From positions 3,904,001 to 3,968,000 of the forward strand of contig NC_088312.1 of NCBI RefSeq assembly GCF_910592395.1: DNA of 64,000 nt. Reading direction: 5' to 3'. Positions 40,151 to 52,600 of the stretch are shown piece after piece (within the stretch, counting starts at the first letter, position 1; every line of letters begins with the position of its first letter). The translations under genes and the position numbers were made by a program. The DNA is from Lineus longissimus (taxonomy: Eukaryota; Nemertea; Pilidiophora; Heteronemertea; Lineidae). The notes beneath the pieces were generated by a model. It was not told the DNA's origin, ran no database searches, and saw only the letters and a program-made list of their open reading frames with translations.

Positions 40151-40493
40151 TTAAAGGGAACTGAAACCGCCAAGCCAGTTCGTATGACCTCGTTTTCATT
40201 TCCCGCGTATCGGGTGATCAGAACGAGGCATGAATGAAACATGGCGCCTAGCTGTCAATCATTGAGTGACGTCACTACTATGGAATTTACTACGAAAACT
40301 CATGAATGAAAGATCGCATGAGTCACGTGATTCTCACATGATTCTCAATAATAACAAATTGAACTGCGCATGCTCGGGCACTGGGGGCGGAGCTACAAAT
40401 CTGAACTCGAATAGCAAGTTGGAAGTTTGACTTTCTCGGGCGGTGAAAGTCGAAAAGTTGAATAAATTCTTCGGCGGTTCCAGTTCCCTTTAA
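40151..40493. mobile_element. 343-bp TTAA-flanked inverted-repeat element (MITE)
   Basis: The ends TTAAAGGGAACTGAAACCGC and (reverse complement of the right end) TTAAAGGGAACTGGAACCGC match over 21 bp with one mismatch. If TTAA is the target duplication, the terminal repeat is AGGGAACTG(A/G)AACCGCC. TTAA targets are typical of piggyBac-type transposition. No transposase frame is inside, so the copy is non-autonomous. The interior contains a CRE-like GTGACGTCAC and an E-box GTCACGTGA. Confidence 0.8.
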
Positions 40494-41361
40494 CACATCA
40501 GAATTGTGTGAATTTTAACCAATGAAGCAACAAGATACCTCCACAGTAATGCATGTACTGATAGAGTTGTTATGATGCTGGTCCTGCAGTAAGCAAGCTT
40601 ATTGACCTGACAGAGGAGTTTCATATAAGTCATATAGTAAAATGTTTCTCCCTTTCGTCAAAATTACCATTAATTACACAATGAAATATTAGCATCTTAT
40701 TCATATATACATGTACAACAAAAAATTAACACGGGTAGAAATAAATTAATGAAAACAAACAAATTGGTACATGCCAGTAACTCTCAACAAATATTACATG
40801 CTAAAGTACAAGCCTTGGTTCCTGAAAAAAACAAAACAGCAGTTTTTGGTCCAATTTTCATTCATGTGAGGGTCTAACAATAAATAATAGGAATGTTCAT
40901 GCTGGTTAATATCATTTCTCTCACATCAACACACTGGAAATGCTTCAAGAACCTGAGCTGTGGAATACAATGTAATAATCAAAGCATATTTCTCAATGCC
41001 AATATATTTAAAAGTATTCCCATGACCCTTTTTTATATTTTGTTCTAAATTGTAGGATGGAAATAGAAATAAGAAATCTTCAACCATAATTCTCAAGAAA
41101 GTTATTTCTTACACCACCACATGATTAATGATAACGTTTTCATTTCATCATGCGGCCCACAAAGCCGGCTGTCCCAAGACATCCGCTCAAATATCGTATG
41201 AGTAATTTGTGGAAATGACTATGACCGAATGATTCAATGGGCCAGAAAACCATACTTTGGAGTACTTATCACAATGGTTATGAATGTACGATAAATTGTG
41301 ACTGGAATATGTAGCAAAAGTGCAGTTGAGGTTCGAAGCGGACAACGCCAAAGATGCGTTA

Positions 41362-41424
41362 TATAGCAGTCTAGTTCAGTGTCCGATTCACTATCTGTTG
41401 GTCACAGGTTCGAGTCCTGAACGA
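41362..41424 (+). repeat. tRNA-like Pol III promoter (SINE head or tRNA relic)
   Basis: An A-box-like TAGCAGTCTAGTTCAGTG is followed 30-odd bases later by a perfect B box GGTTCGAGTCC with its stem (CACAGGTTCGAGTCCTG). The acceptor arms do not pair convincingly, so a functional tRNA is unlikely. A tRNA-derived SINE head is the better reading. Confidence 0.45.
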
Positions 41425-42710
41425 AAGAGAGATGACGCTGATTGCTAACCATGGCATTCATTTCTAATCATCTTTCATTGGAATTGTCCATTTAAAGGAG
41501 ATATTGGTTAATTCACCTCAACAACTTTCCATTCTGAACCACTCAAGAGACATCCCGAGGATATTCCAAGTTTTTTTAGACTACATCACACTTTCATCTC
41601 AAACATTTTTTTATGTAGAGTCTCGACTTTTACGAGCAGATCACAACTGTATGATAATGATGCACACAAACTCCTTGAAAAAAGCCCCTAATGTGTTTTC
41701 TCAGCTGTTCAAAGTCAAAAACTGATCTTTTAGTTATAAATATGTAAATGTCATATGCGATGGAAACCGTTATGTATCACATGCTTTCACCTCATTAATC
41801 ATTCCAACTTCAAACTATTTTGCCAATAACTACCGTCGAGGGACACAAAGAATTTATCAGACCAAGCACAACCAGTAATTAGCAAAGCACAAACGTTAGT
41901 CTTCTGCAGTATAATTCTGTAGAGCAGATGCACAGAAGACACAAATGGATGTCTCAGCACGAAAAAATCATAACGATGTCTCTAATTACGCAAGACTGCT
42001 AAAGATGGGCACAGACGTTAAATTGCTGAACCCCTTTGGTATTTTCCACATATCAGTTCTACCCCACATAGATCAATATATTATAAATCTGTCAATTTGA
42101 AACTGATTAAAATTGCAATCACCGAGTTTTAATTTTTGACTGCACCATTGCGGAGGAGAGGAATTGCTCCCTAGGAACGCATCAATAACACGACAGCAAA
42201 ACACGGCTTGCGTTTGAGGAATTTCTCGCCCGTTCATGATCACCCTTGGGTCGTTTAACGAACAACGTTCAGCCATCGCCCTAATAGGTCATGTCCCCGA
42301 TGCCTTGTTGGTTTTCCTTCCCAATCATGGCGGGAGAAATTTCAACCTTTCCATCAATCTTTTTTCGACAGTTGGGATTTTGGTGGTGGATTTGTCGGCT
42401 GGCGTCCTACTGTAGCAGCAATCGAGCACACAGGATATCAGAATTTGCCTGGATTTTGATTTATATTCAGTAAGGTGAAGCTAAGCACAAATGTAGAGAC
42501 ATTGAAATGTGACACAGACAGACAGTGCCTGAATAAAACTAGGCCACTCCTTTGATGGCCACTTGTTTACAGTGCATATGTGTAAAAGATGCACATAAAA
42601 CTGTATGTACCAATGATAAAACATAGTGTGTCGATTTGGTACCACAAGATATCCATCTTATTTTTACATTTTACAAGCACACACGAATCACGAAACAACA
42701 AACACAGTGA

Positions 42711-43675
42711 TCATGATTGGTTTGCCGTCCTCCAGGCAAAACCACAGATATACCCAAGGCGATGCACCCACATAGCAAGCGCCTCCTTCAGGCGGACATC
42801 CTCCGCGTGGCAGACGAGTTGATTGAGACTGGGGAAGACGACCGGGAGAAGAAGTTGGTGAGACTCGTCGGCAACTTGGTGGATGAGGTTTAATAGAGTA
42901 CAGATCATTTCTGTCCATGACTGGATATGTGCTTCGCTGTCCTGAAAACAGAATCATTGTAAACAAGATAGTAAATAAATTGCAATTCTAATAGTACACT
43001 AATATTCAACTTAAACATAAAACATTAGAAGACCAACTCATCGATGGAGGAGAGGGCCTACAACACATCTTGGACCTCAATTTTCACACCACGGCAATGA
43101 CATCAGTAACACGAAAACCATTCATTTACTGACGCCGCCTGCAGTGTAAGGATGGGAATTCCAAGAGTCGACAGCTTAGTTTTTGAGAAAATGACCCGAC
43201 ATACATCCTCACCTTCATAATTGAGTTGGTTTGTTCGTTTTCAATTTCCTCTTGAATGGGGTCAGTGTTCTTTGACTTCCGGGTCTTGGGTACTTTCGGC
43301 TTGCTCGGCTTTGACCTACAGGTAAGAAATAAACAACCAGTAACAGCCATACTACTTCCACGGAACTGAATATGAATACAGTAGAACCTGTATTAAGGAC
43401 ACTCTGGGACAACAAAAAGAATTTCAGCCATATTTACAGAAAATTCTTTCAATTGACTGACCTTCTAAATGTTGGCATACTGTGTTGCTGTTTCCTTTTC
43501 TTATACGCCGACATCAAGTTCTTGATTGTTCTGTCCGTCGCCACAGTATAGACTTTATCCTCTGGGTTGTGTTTACCGATTCGGTCATCATCTGGGCTGT
43601 GTAAGGGCGACATACGCGATGACATCATAGACTGAGTGTACTCTGAGACAGTTTCTGAGTGTTCAACCATTGAAC
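42711..43675 (-). CDS. ARFGEF3: ARFGEF3 exons 30-32 (C-terminus)
   Basis: Exons 43462-43675, 43213-43315 and 42711-42941 cover window residues of about 1987-2169. The first carries [20 protein letters not shown] and [12 protein letters not shown], almost the same as the vertebrate motif [23 protein letters not shown]. The middle exon is Lys/Pro-rich ([15 protein letters not shown]). The last encodes [10 protein letters not shown]...[19 protein letters not shown]...[19 protein letters not shown]-stop, paralleling AQIQAWTNMV...WLGRVGR of vertebrates. It has a longer, different final tail. Confidence 0.94.
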
Positions 43676-46600
43676 CTGAAACAACCACTTTTGATCAAAC
43701 TACCTCTCACACTGACAGGATGACTTTCCAGTTGCCAGCCTTTAACACCCAGGCTCTCAGACTAGAGCGGCCCTGAGCCAACATATGTATAATGCGGCCA
43801 TTTGCATTCAAACATATTTTATAGCTACAATCACAGAGATACCACAAAGCATCTGCATCCCAGTAGACAAAATTAGTATTTCTAACAAGGAATATCAACT
43901 GGAATGTTCTGGCTGGGTGATAATCATATCTTTATAGAGGATTTACCACAAACATGGACATGATGGAACAAAATATGTCATTGCAACCAAAACCTACACA
44001 TCTAAGATTACCTAGTAACCACACTGTAGTTCCCTTATTAAAAACACCTGAAAATATTGCCAAGACCAAGAAATAATCCCACTCAATACCGACAAAATAT
44101 TGAACTAACACATTCTAATAGAATTTGATGATTAACATACACTTTATACAAAACACACCAAAAAAAAAAATTGACTGAGAGCTGAAACCAAAAGTTACAT
44201 GTAGCAGAAACAACTCTATAGCCATTCATTATTATTAAATCATGAACTGGAATGCAATGCAAATGAGATGTTAGTTTTGATTGTTGATGGTGAAATGAAA
44301 TGGTTTCTGGAAAAAGGTTAAACATCACGCCGCCTTTTTTCACCACAGCACTGTCAATTTCATCTTTTATTTTCGCCAACGTCGTGAAGACAATAATACG
44401 GTAAACCACTAAATTTTCACCGGCATTAATCATGAACACTGAATGACTGATGATGAAGGTACATGCATTTACACTAAATTACAGAGATACTAGGCAACAT
44501 TAGCTGCAGGGACAGGGAGACTTAGAATATACATGTATTCAGATGACAGCCTCCTAAAATACACTGATTGCAATTCATTTCAAAAAGAGCGGGTGAGATA
44601 GGTAACAAGGATGATCTATTAGATCGGACAGTTTGATCAGAGATGGGGAGTGGAATTCTGAGGGAAACAGTCTGGTAGATACTGGAAATCAACTGGCAAA
44701 ACATTCAGTCCAACTCTCCAGTTTGTATACAGACGAAGATTAGAAGTTGGGCTTGATCTAGCATGCATGGATTGAACTAGACTGTTTTTACTAGAAGTAG
44801 CATGAGAGATCCTGTGAAGTTATTGGGGTATGAGAAAGGTGGATGTTGAACACAGTTCAGGTATTAAGATGGATAGGGTGCATTTGCCTGTTTTGGCCAA
44901 GGGTTAGTTCTAAAATCATTTCCTCTCTCAAAATACACCGAGGTGTACAATTTTGTCCAAGGGAGCGGGTTGATATCAAGTACATTTATTTGAATTTTTG
45001 ACCACCTCTTTACAGTCATAGGCCAGTCAAAGTTGGCACAAAGGCGATATTTAATCCAACAACCCAACATTTAATTGAAAACTGAACCACTTAGCCAAAA
45101 ACTAAATGCCTACTCAGTTTTTTGCGAGAGATGAGAATAGATGAGATCATCGATGGTTTCGATTCACAAGTTTGCACAGATGATTTCTTTGCAGAAAATA
45201 ATGAACTCCTTGCTACTGCAGGGTTCACAGTTTATGATAAAAAACATTGAGTTCCTTGGTCCATAATACATACTGGGCAACCTGGATCCCAAATTGGGTG
45301 AGAGAACAATTTCATAGTGAAGTAGCCATACCCATCTCAGGGGCAAGGTAGAAATTGAATCAATTACCAGTGCTGCCATCTTAGGAGTTCTTGGTCCTTT
45401 GTAACACCAACACTGAGGCCAATAATTGGCAATGGGTTCAAAAATATCATCTTTGCAAAGAAGAATTGAAACATGATAATCTGTAATTCCCAAAGCCACC
45501 ATGCACGAGAATACCATATACTATTACCCTGCTCATTGCTGAGAAAGTCGTAATAAGAATCTTGAGGACACTGAGCTGGAATGGGTACAAGCAGATTAGA
45601 GGTGTTGGGCTGATCTTGTTTATCCCTTCACAGATTTCAAGAACATAAGTTGATTGATATCCAGGAGTGGGGAAAATCAGTAGCCGAGTCTTGTGATCAA
45701 TCACTCAATCAATCAAAAGACAAGAGAGAAAGACAGCTAGGCCTTGGCGACTAGACTTTTTAAACTGAATTACAAGACCCAGTGTGCTAAGGAGGGAGAA
45801 CAAGTCTTTGAAAAATCAAAATTACAGATTATGCCGCGAATTAAGGAAGACTTGAAACCCTTTCCCGTACCCTCTACAATTCCATTTTGTGCAAAGAATC
45901 ACTACTGGTTCTTTCAAGTTTCAGCTGAAGCAAAAATAAGGAGGAAGGTGTGCAGATATGAAAAAAGCAGTAGAGACTTACTAATAAGGTATTGGCATCC
46001 CAAAAGGTGGTGCTGATGTTCACTAGGGTATGTGTCAAAGTGACGTCATAACTCGGGCAGATTTGACTGCTACGACAAGGAAATACCCCAGATACAGTCT
46101 ACCCCACATAGCAGCGGCCATGTTTTCACTTGTACCCTAATGAAAAGGCCTTATGGACTACCATAGTTATCAACAGACTTATGATGAAACTTTGGCTTAG
46201 AGTTGTACAAGAATGGAGTGACCCACCTTGGACTGGCACCTGGGCAGTTGCCATCGGTCCCTGATGCTGCAGCTGCAATTGCTGCTCCTGGAGTTTCTCC
46301 GCCACCATCGTCATCAATGCTTTCTCGCGTTTCAGCTCTGGTATCTCATCTGGTTGCGCCACGAGGAAGAAAAGTGGGCGATCAGACATCCGGTCAGCTG
46401 TGGCCGTCCCCTCTTTATCCAGGACAAGGTCAGTGTACGTCGTACAGATATCGTTACAGCACTCGTACAACAGCTTGATGAAGATGGCATGATGTTCAGA
46501 AATCGTACCATGGCTTCGACGAGCTGACTCCATATCACTGTACAAATCAGAAATAACATATGCAGGGCTAGGCATGACTTGATCTTTCGTCTTCGTCCGT

Positions 46601-49600
46601 CCCTGCTCCCGAATTAATTCCTCAAATTCCTTCTCAAATCTTTCTGTCACTTCCTTTTTCGCTTCGAGGTGCAAACGCAAAATCTCCTTGACCTGTTCCG
46701 ACGATGTCACCTTATTGCTCATGCAGACCTCAATGAGTGTGTGCACCATGAAAGTCATACTGATCCCAGCTTGTTTGTATAAGTTTGCCGCAACATCAGA
46801 GCTCGCTACTTTCTGAATGAGAAACTTAAGTCCAGGCCTGGAGTCAAAGTCCATGGCAAGTCGATAGGAATCCTGCAGGCATTGAAGTATCGTCAGCATA
46901 TTCCTTGAGGAGAGGTAATTCAGCATTCCTGCAAAGAGGGGTTACATTTATTCAAATTAGGATGGAATAGCAATAGACTACAGAATTTACAGTGCCATTC
47001 CCAATAAGGATTCTGAACTCCGCTACGCTTTGTATGGCTGAAGGTCTGGTGCCGCAAGCCATAAACAACTTACCAGGCAGTCCTTGATCCTTTGCCTCCA
47101 AATCTTCACTATCCTGGCTCAACCTTCGTTGTAAGATATGTTGTTCAGCTGTGGCTACGTTTGACGTCCCCTCCAGGAGGATAGCTCCCACTGTCTGCAG
47201 CAGAAGTTGATGGGATAGAAGCCCCACGACGAGACTTCTGAAAGGTACCCTGGAAAATAAGGTGAGGTAATAAAGATAGGTTGTTCAGGTGGAGCTATGT
47301 TAGACATTCCCTCCAGGAGGCTAGCTCCCACACTGTCTTCATTTCATAGTCACCAATTTAATACTCAGTATCTAGCTCTTCCGTTGAGTTACATCTAGGG
47401 GGAATGTGACTCACTACCTTCAACCCTAGATACGACCTGGACACCTCTTCAACTTACCTGGTCATAATGTGTTCTGGATTGTAACTATCCGCAAACTCTG
47501 GTGGATACAACAAGAACACATAGGTGCGATCTTGCTCCAGCTCAGCAGGTGCTAACGGACTCTTTGCCCGTTGACTGTCCAATAGGAAAACCTGAAAGAG
47601 AACAAAAATGTACATGCAACTGAATTCCCCAGCTTTTGCAATTTGCCTGCTTTTCTCAAGCAGTGCCAGTATATCGAGTTTCCCCTGCATCTATATACCC
47701 CACAGCATCTTATGTCACTTACTTGTAAAGCTAGCTGCCGCAAACGTTCACATTCTGTAACTGAGCAGTCTTTCCGAGCAGCCACTTTGACCTGGCCAAT
47801 ATCACCGTAGAAGTTGTCTGAATTGGCATGGAATAGAGTCATCAGCTGCCGTGTACTGTACATGGTCACGTTGAAGGCATGGTGCAACGACTGGGTGACT
47901 ATGTGCCACATGTTCTCAGTAAGGAGAGGCCCACTGCTCAGGATAGCATGTCGGACACAGGAGCAGCCTAATCTTGAGATGGCTTCGACTGGCTGGGCTA
48001 TACACTCAACTAATACATCCATCATTTGTTTTAACATGAACTCGGTGCCAGAATGTGTCTCTGGAGTTCCTGAAAAGCGATAGATAGCATTTGGATAAAA
48101 TAGATTTGATGGAAAATTATGCAATTTCTCAAGACTAACCTGTCAAGTGGCAACCTCTAATAAAACTTGGGACAAACCACAAAGTAAGTAATAGTGAAGG
48201 CTTTTGTACATGTTTGTGCCTGACAAGAGCACAATCAATTCAAAGACATATAGTTTAAAGCCTATGGATTAGAACATGCTGGTCCCGCTTATACACAGCT
48301 ACATTGTAATTTCAAAGGTTTGATAACGGAAATAGACAAAGTTGGCTCTTCTACTTACCAGCAAACTGCACAATATATTCCACCACAAGATCAGTGCAGA
48401 GTCCACAGCACTGTTTGAAGTTAGCAGGCGACCCCTCAAAGTAGCCGTATGACTTGGTACAATGCCTCAGCCAGTCTTGAAGCATCGGCAGCAGCAGATG
48501 ATTGATACAGTAGATACCAAACTCCGCACCTGAAACCAACCACAGAACTAGAAACTACTGAATTTAAAGGAGGTATCATAACCTTCTCAACAAGCAAATT
48601 CTCAAAACCTTTCAAAGATGTCAATGTTTACAAACTTCTTCAACTTACCCGGAGTATTAGCAGATGACCTCAGCAGATCGAATAGCATTTCAAGTGTCTG
48701 AGGCTGATATGTCTTCGGGCAGGTCGAGACAGCTGTAGCCATGCCCTCCAGGAGTAGGAACCACACATGGAGTATCCCAGTGTGGTTGTCCATCTCTCCC
48801 AAGGTCTTCGTCTGGATCTGAATCTGCAGCTTCGAACACATGCCCTCTTGGGCAGTCTGCGTCCGGGACAGATGAATCTCAGCATTTTCTGGTCGCTGCC
48901 TCTCAACTTTTGGCGTCTCATCTTTTGGTTCTGAATCGACTTGATTTTCCAAGGTATCAGCTGCATTTTCTCCAGATCCGGGCGACAGCGTGAAATTTCC
49001 TGAATCTTGACTTGGCAGTGATTCATTATTGTGCTCAGCGATGCTGAGCGTTTTTAAATCGGTGACTAGCGACATGTCCATTGGTTTATTCCAATCTGAT
49101 TGGACAAAACTTCCAATGGATCCACGCTGACTTGGTGTTTGGTCGAAGAAACGTTGAAATGATTCTAGATCCATGAAAGGAATCATTGGGTCTACACACT
49201 GTGGTACAGAATTCATCTTGATTCTGAAGGAGAATAAGTTTTGATAAATATCATGACAGTGGCTTGCAAATTTCTTTCGCACGGTCCTACTTTACTTTGA
49301 AATTTGTTTTTAGCATTTCTTTTTCAAGGGAGCCACTTGACACCACCACTCAGCTCAAGGGATTTCAAGGTACAGGTTGGTTCTGAGGTTCTTACCTATG
49401 AGCACCGTTGAATATAGGACAGGCCGGCATATTCCACATCGTAGACAGAATTTCACAACACTGTTTGAGGTACTTCAAGGCAGGTATACAGAGGTTCTCG
49501 GTACTCTCCGCAGGTAGGCAGTCACTGCCTGAGTCCGAGTCATCAAAATCTGATTCAAATTCACCTGGAAATGAAAGTTCAGTCAGTATCAATTGGAAAA

Positions 49601-52600
49601 GCAACAGAGCCGTCAGTATATGTTTAACATAGCCAGGCCACATCTCAAACATCAAACCACTTTATTTTGTGAAAACACCAAATTACTCAGGAAATGTTGA
49701 GTTTGAAATAACTTACCAGGGCCTCTGACATACTTCAACAGGCAGAGAATACAGTCTATGGCAGCGTTAGCAAACACCAGTATATTATCCGAGTTTAAAA
49801 AAACCTCGAAAACATCTAGTACGGCAGCTACATGACGTTGTCGGGCCTCATTCACTTCTTCATTGGTCGTGAATTCAATCTTAACGGCTCTCAGGGCAGC
49901 AAATAGGGGGCGCCATCCTGAACAGATCTCTATGGTACACGCTTCGACAAGCTCACATATGGAACATACAATCTGCAAAAACAGATAAAGGTCGTTAGTA
50001 TCCTCTGTCAAGTTGCTGCCAAAACGAACTAGGACCTCGTTTGGCGACAGGGCTTTCTCTGCCTGCGCTCTATCTCTTTGGAATCAACATCCCATCTCAT
50101 ATTCAGGATGCTTCAGATGTCCTTATATTCAAATGTCAGTTAAAGACCTGGCTGTACGTGAGGCACTTTGAGGGGGCAGCGCCTTGAGCACGATCTGTTT
50201 GGTGGAAAGGCGCCCCACACAAATTTTATAATGTAATGTAAATGTTGATTCACAGATAAATATACAATCTATTTGCAGCCTTTCACATATAGTTGACACA
50301 GACTCACAGAGCTAACCGAGATAAGAACAGGCCCTCAAATCAGAGGGGAGGAAAATTGATGAGAATACCCACCTGATCCTGGGCGTCCCCATCGCACAGT
50401 TCCAAACACAGCAAATTCTCAAATGGTTTACATAACAACTCATTGAAATGGAAGTGAGGTAACTCTTGACGAATGCTTAGGAGAGTTGTGACGCAATCGT
50501 GGATGCAAGCAACAGCCTTTTTGGATATGCGACGATCCCTGTGACAGGCAGCCTGAAAGTAAAGAATATAATCAAGTTATGATTCAACAACATGCACGAA
50601 TTATAAATCAGTAAAGCATTTCTGGCCGGAAAACAGAGTACAGCAGAGTCCCCTACAAGGTTAGGTTAAACCCGCACAAAAGAGCCCTTACAGAAACTTA
50701 CTTCTACAAAATGCGGAGACACAGTAGTCCAAATTCTCATGATATGCATCAGTGGCCGTCCGCTCTTTATGCACTTCAACATAACGTCGCCAAGCCGATA
50801 CAAATGAAGCACATTCGTAGGAAGATTTGAACCCGCTGCCCCCTCCTCGCGCTCCAAGTTGGGCCGTCCTAGGGAGTAGAGCTGCTGGCTGCTGCTACGG
50901 CTCAGCTCAGCAAGGAATCCTATCAATGATTTCATGGTAAGTTTATAGGCAGCGTCTTCGAATAATCTGAAACAAGTGAAGAGAAGGAGCCATGACGCAT
51001 TGTTTTCAGAGTTGGTAAGGTCATCTTTCTTTGATAAGGTAGAGTGGTTCAATTATAACTCGGGTACAATTGTACTGGGGCCACAATTGTATCACTCCAC
51101 CTAACATGTTACATGTAGAGGAAAGCAATATGTAGAAGCAGAAAATCAGACCTTGCTAGAGAAATCTCCACTGCTCATAACAGTGAGACGCAGAATCCAG
51201 TTCAAAGGACTGTTAGGAACCGCCTACTTTCCCATCAACTTGATTACACCCCTTACCTATCTACAGCTTGCGAGAGTCCACAAAGACACTTGGACGTCTG
51301 AGCACCGTTCAAGACTCCACCAGCTACTATTGCACTATCCCATCCAGACTCTAGTTTACTCTGCTTTATCAGCTCAGGCACATTGATGCTGGGAGCTACC
51401 GGCACCATCGGGACAACTGGAATCCCATAGTATTCGTGACTGAAAAGGAATGGTTTCCTTTAGATTGAAATATCTCATTAAAAAGGTTATTCAGGTATAA
51501 CTAGGGTATCCCAGTATGGAAGTGACATGAGAGATGTTGAGTTCAGACCAATAGGGGCATAAATGGGAGAACTAAGGTGTGACATGGCCTGGAATCAACC
51601 TAGAATACATCTCAATCATAGCACACTCTCCATCACACCAACATTACAACCTAACTTAGAGAGACGCAACCTGTCAGAGGTGAATAATACAAAAACCCAG
51701 CTTGGAAGGAACTTTGTTTAGCCTTATTTACCTCTCCTCATCCTCATTATTCATCTCCATGGGATGGCCCTGCGGGTGAATCTTGGGCAGATTAGACTGG
51801 TTGTTACCACGGCTGAAGTATGTATGCTCTAACTGTGAGATATGAGCACAAGATCTGAAATGGAACAAACTTTGCCATAAGCAATTTTCAAGAATTCATC
51901 TTCTGTGATTCCATCTTGCAGCTAAATGACTTTTCTGCAACATTTTTTTAAAAATTTTTCAAAATTTTTTAAGCTTCTCAGATGTGGGTGATGATTATAG
52001 GGGCAAATAGCGTACATTATTTCCCTCTTGCCCATGTCTACTTTGGGACCCTATTGTAGTATATTGATCGGCACAAAGACAAACAAATTGTCTTGACCCT
52101 GGTTCCCTCAGATGCCTGGTCATTCTCACCATTCAATTATCATTTCCAGCCCAGTGGGGAGCACCCACCTGAAGGTGGCGAGACGTGACCTACCTGAATA
52201 CATGAGCCCAGCAGTCCTTGGAGTGGCTACCCATCTCCAACCCAGTGGTCAACACAACATCCAAACTCAGTGCATGAGCTGCATGTAGACGGGGTAACTT
52301 AGGTTTGGAGACTAGAACGGGCATTTTGGTTGTCTTCCTATCTGGAATGGGGCTTCGTTTGGTTTCCTCCATAACACAGGATGCACTGGCTAATTGGGCA
52401 AAGACAGTACCACAACGCATCTGGAGACCTGCATGAGAGACAACTTATGTATCAAGATCTTTCTGAAGTTGGATTGGAACTGAACATAGGAATAGGGCAT
52501 TAGTGTAAATTTGACCAAAAATCTAACAGCGAATTTTTAAATCATTTCTTTCCCTTGCTATTGTTTTATATCAGAGATTGAAAAAAGGCATATTTTATCA

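Larger units (their letters stand above)
39421..42710. other. Region downstream of ARFGEF3: possible long 3' UTR and intergenic
   Basis: AT-rich with no supported exon. Minus-strand poly(A)-like hexamers exist at 42128-42133 (ATTAAA) and near 39650 (AATAAA), so the ARFGEF3 3' UTR could end near either. Contents listed separately are an inverted-repeat element at 40151-40493 and a tRNA-like sequence at about 41362-41424. Near 42,200-42,330 two divergent ATG starts sit in a less AT-rich patch. Confidence 0.4.

Noticed and set aside
41362-41424. A functional tRNA gene
   Set aside because: The B box is perfect, but acceptor and anticodon stems do not pair convincingly; better read as a SINE head.
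46203-46527. Plus-strand frames opposite the 702-bp ARFGEF3 exon
   Set aside because: Shadows of a confidently assigned coding exon on the other strand.
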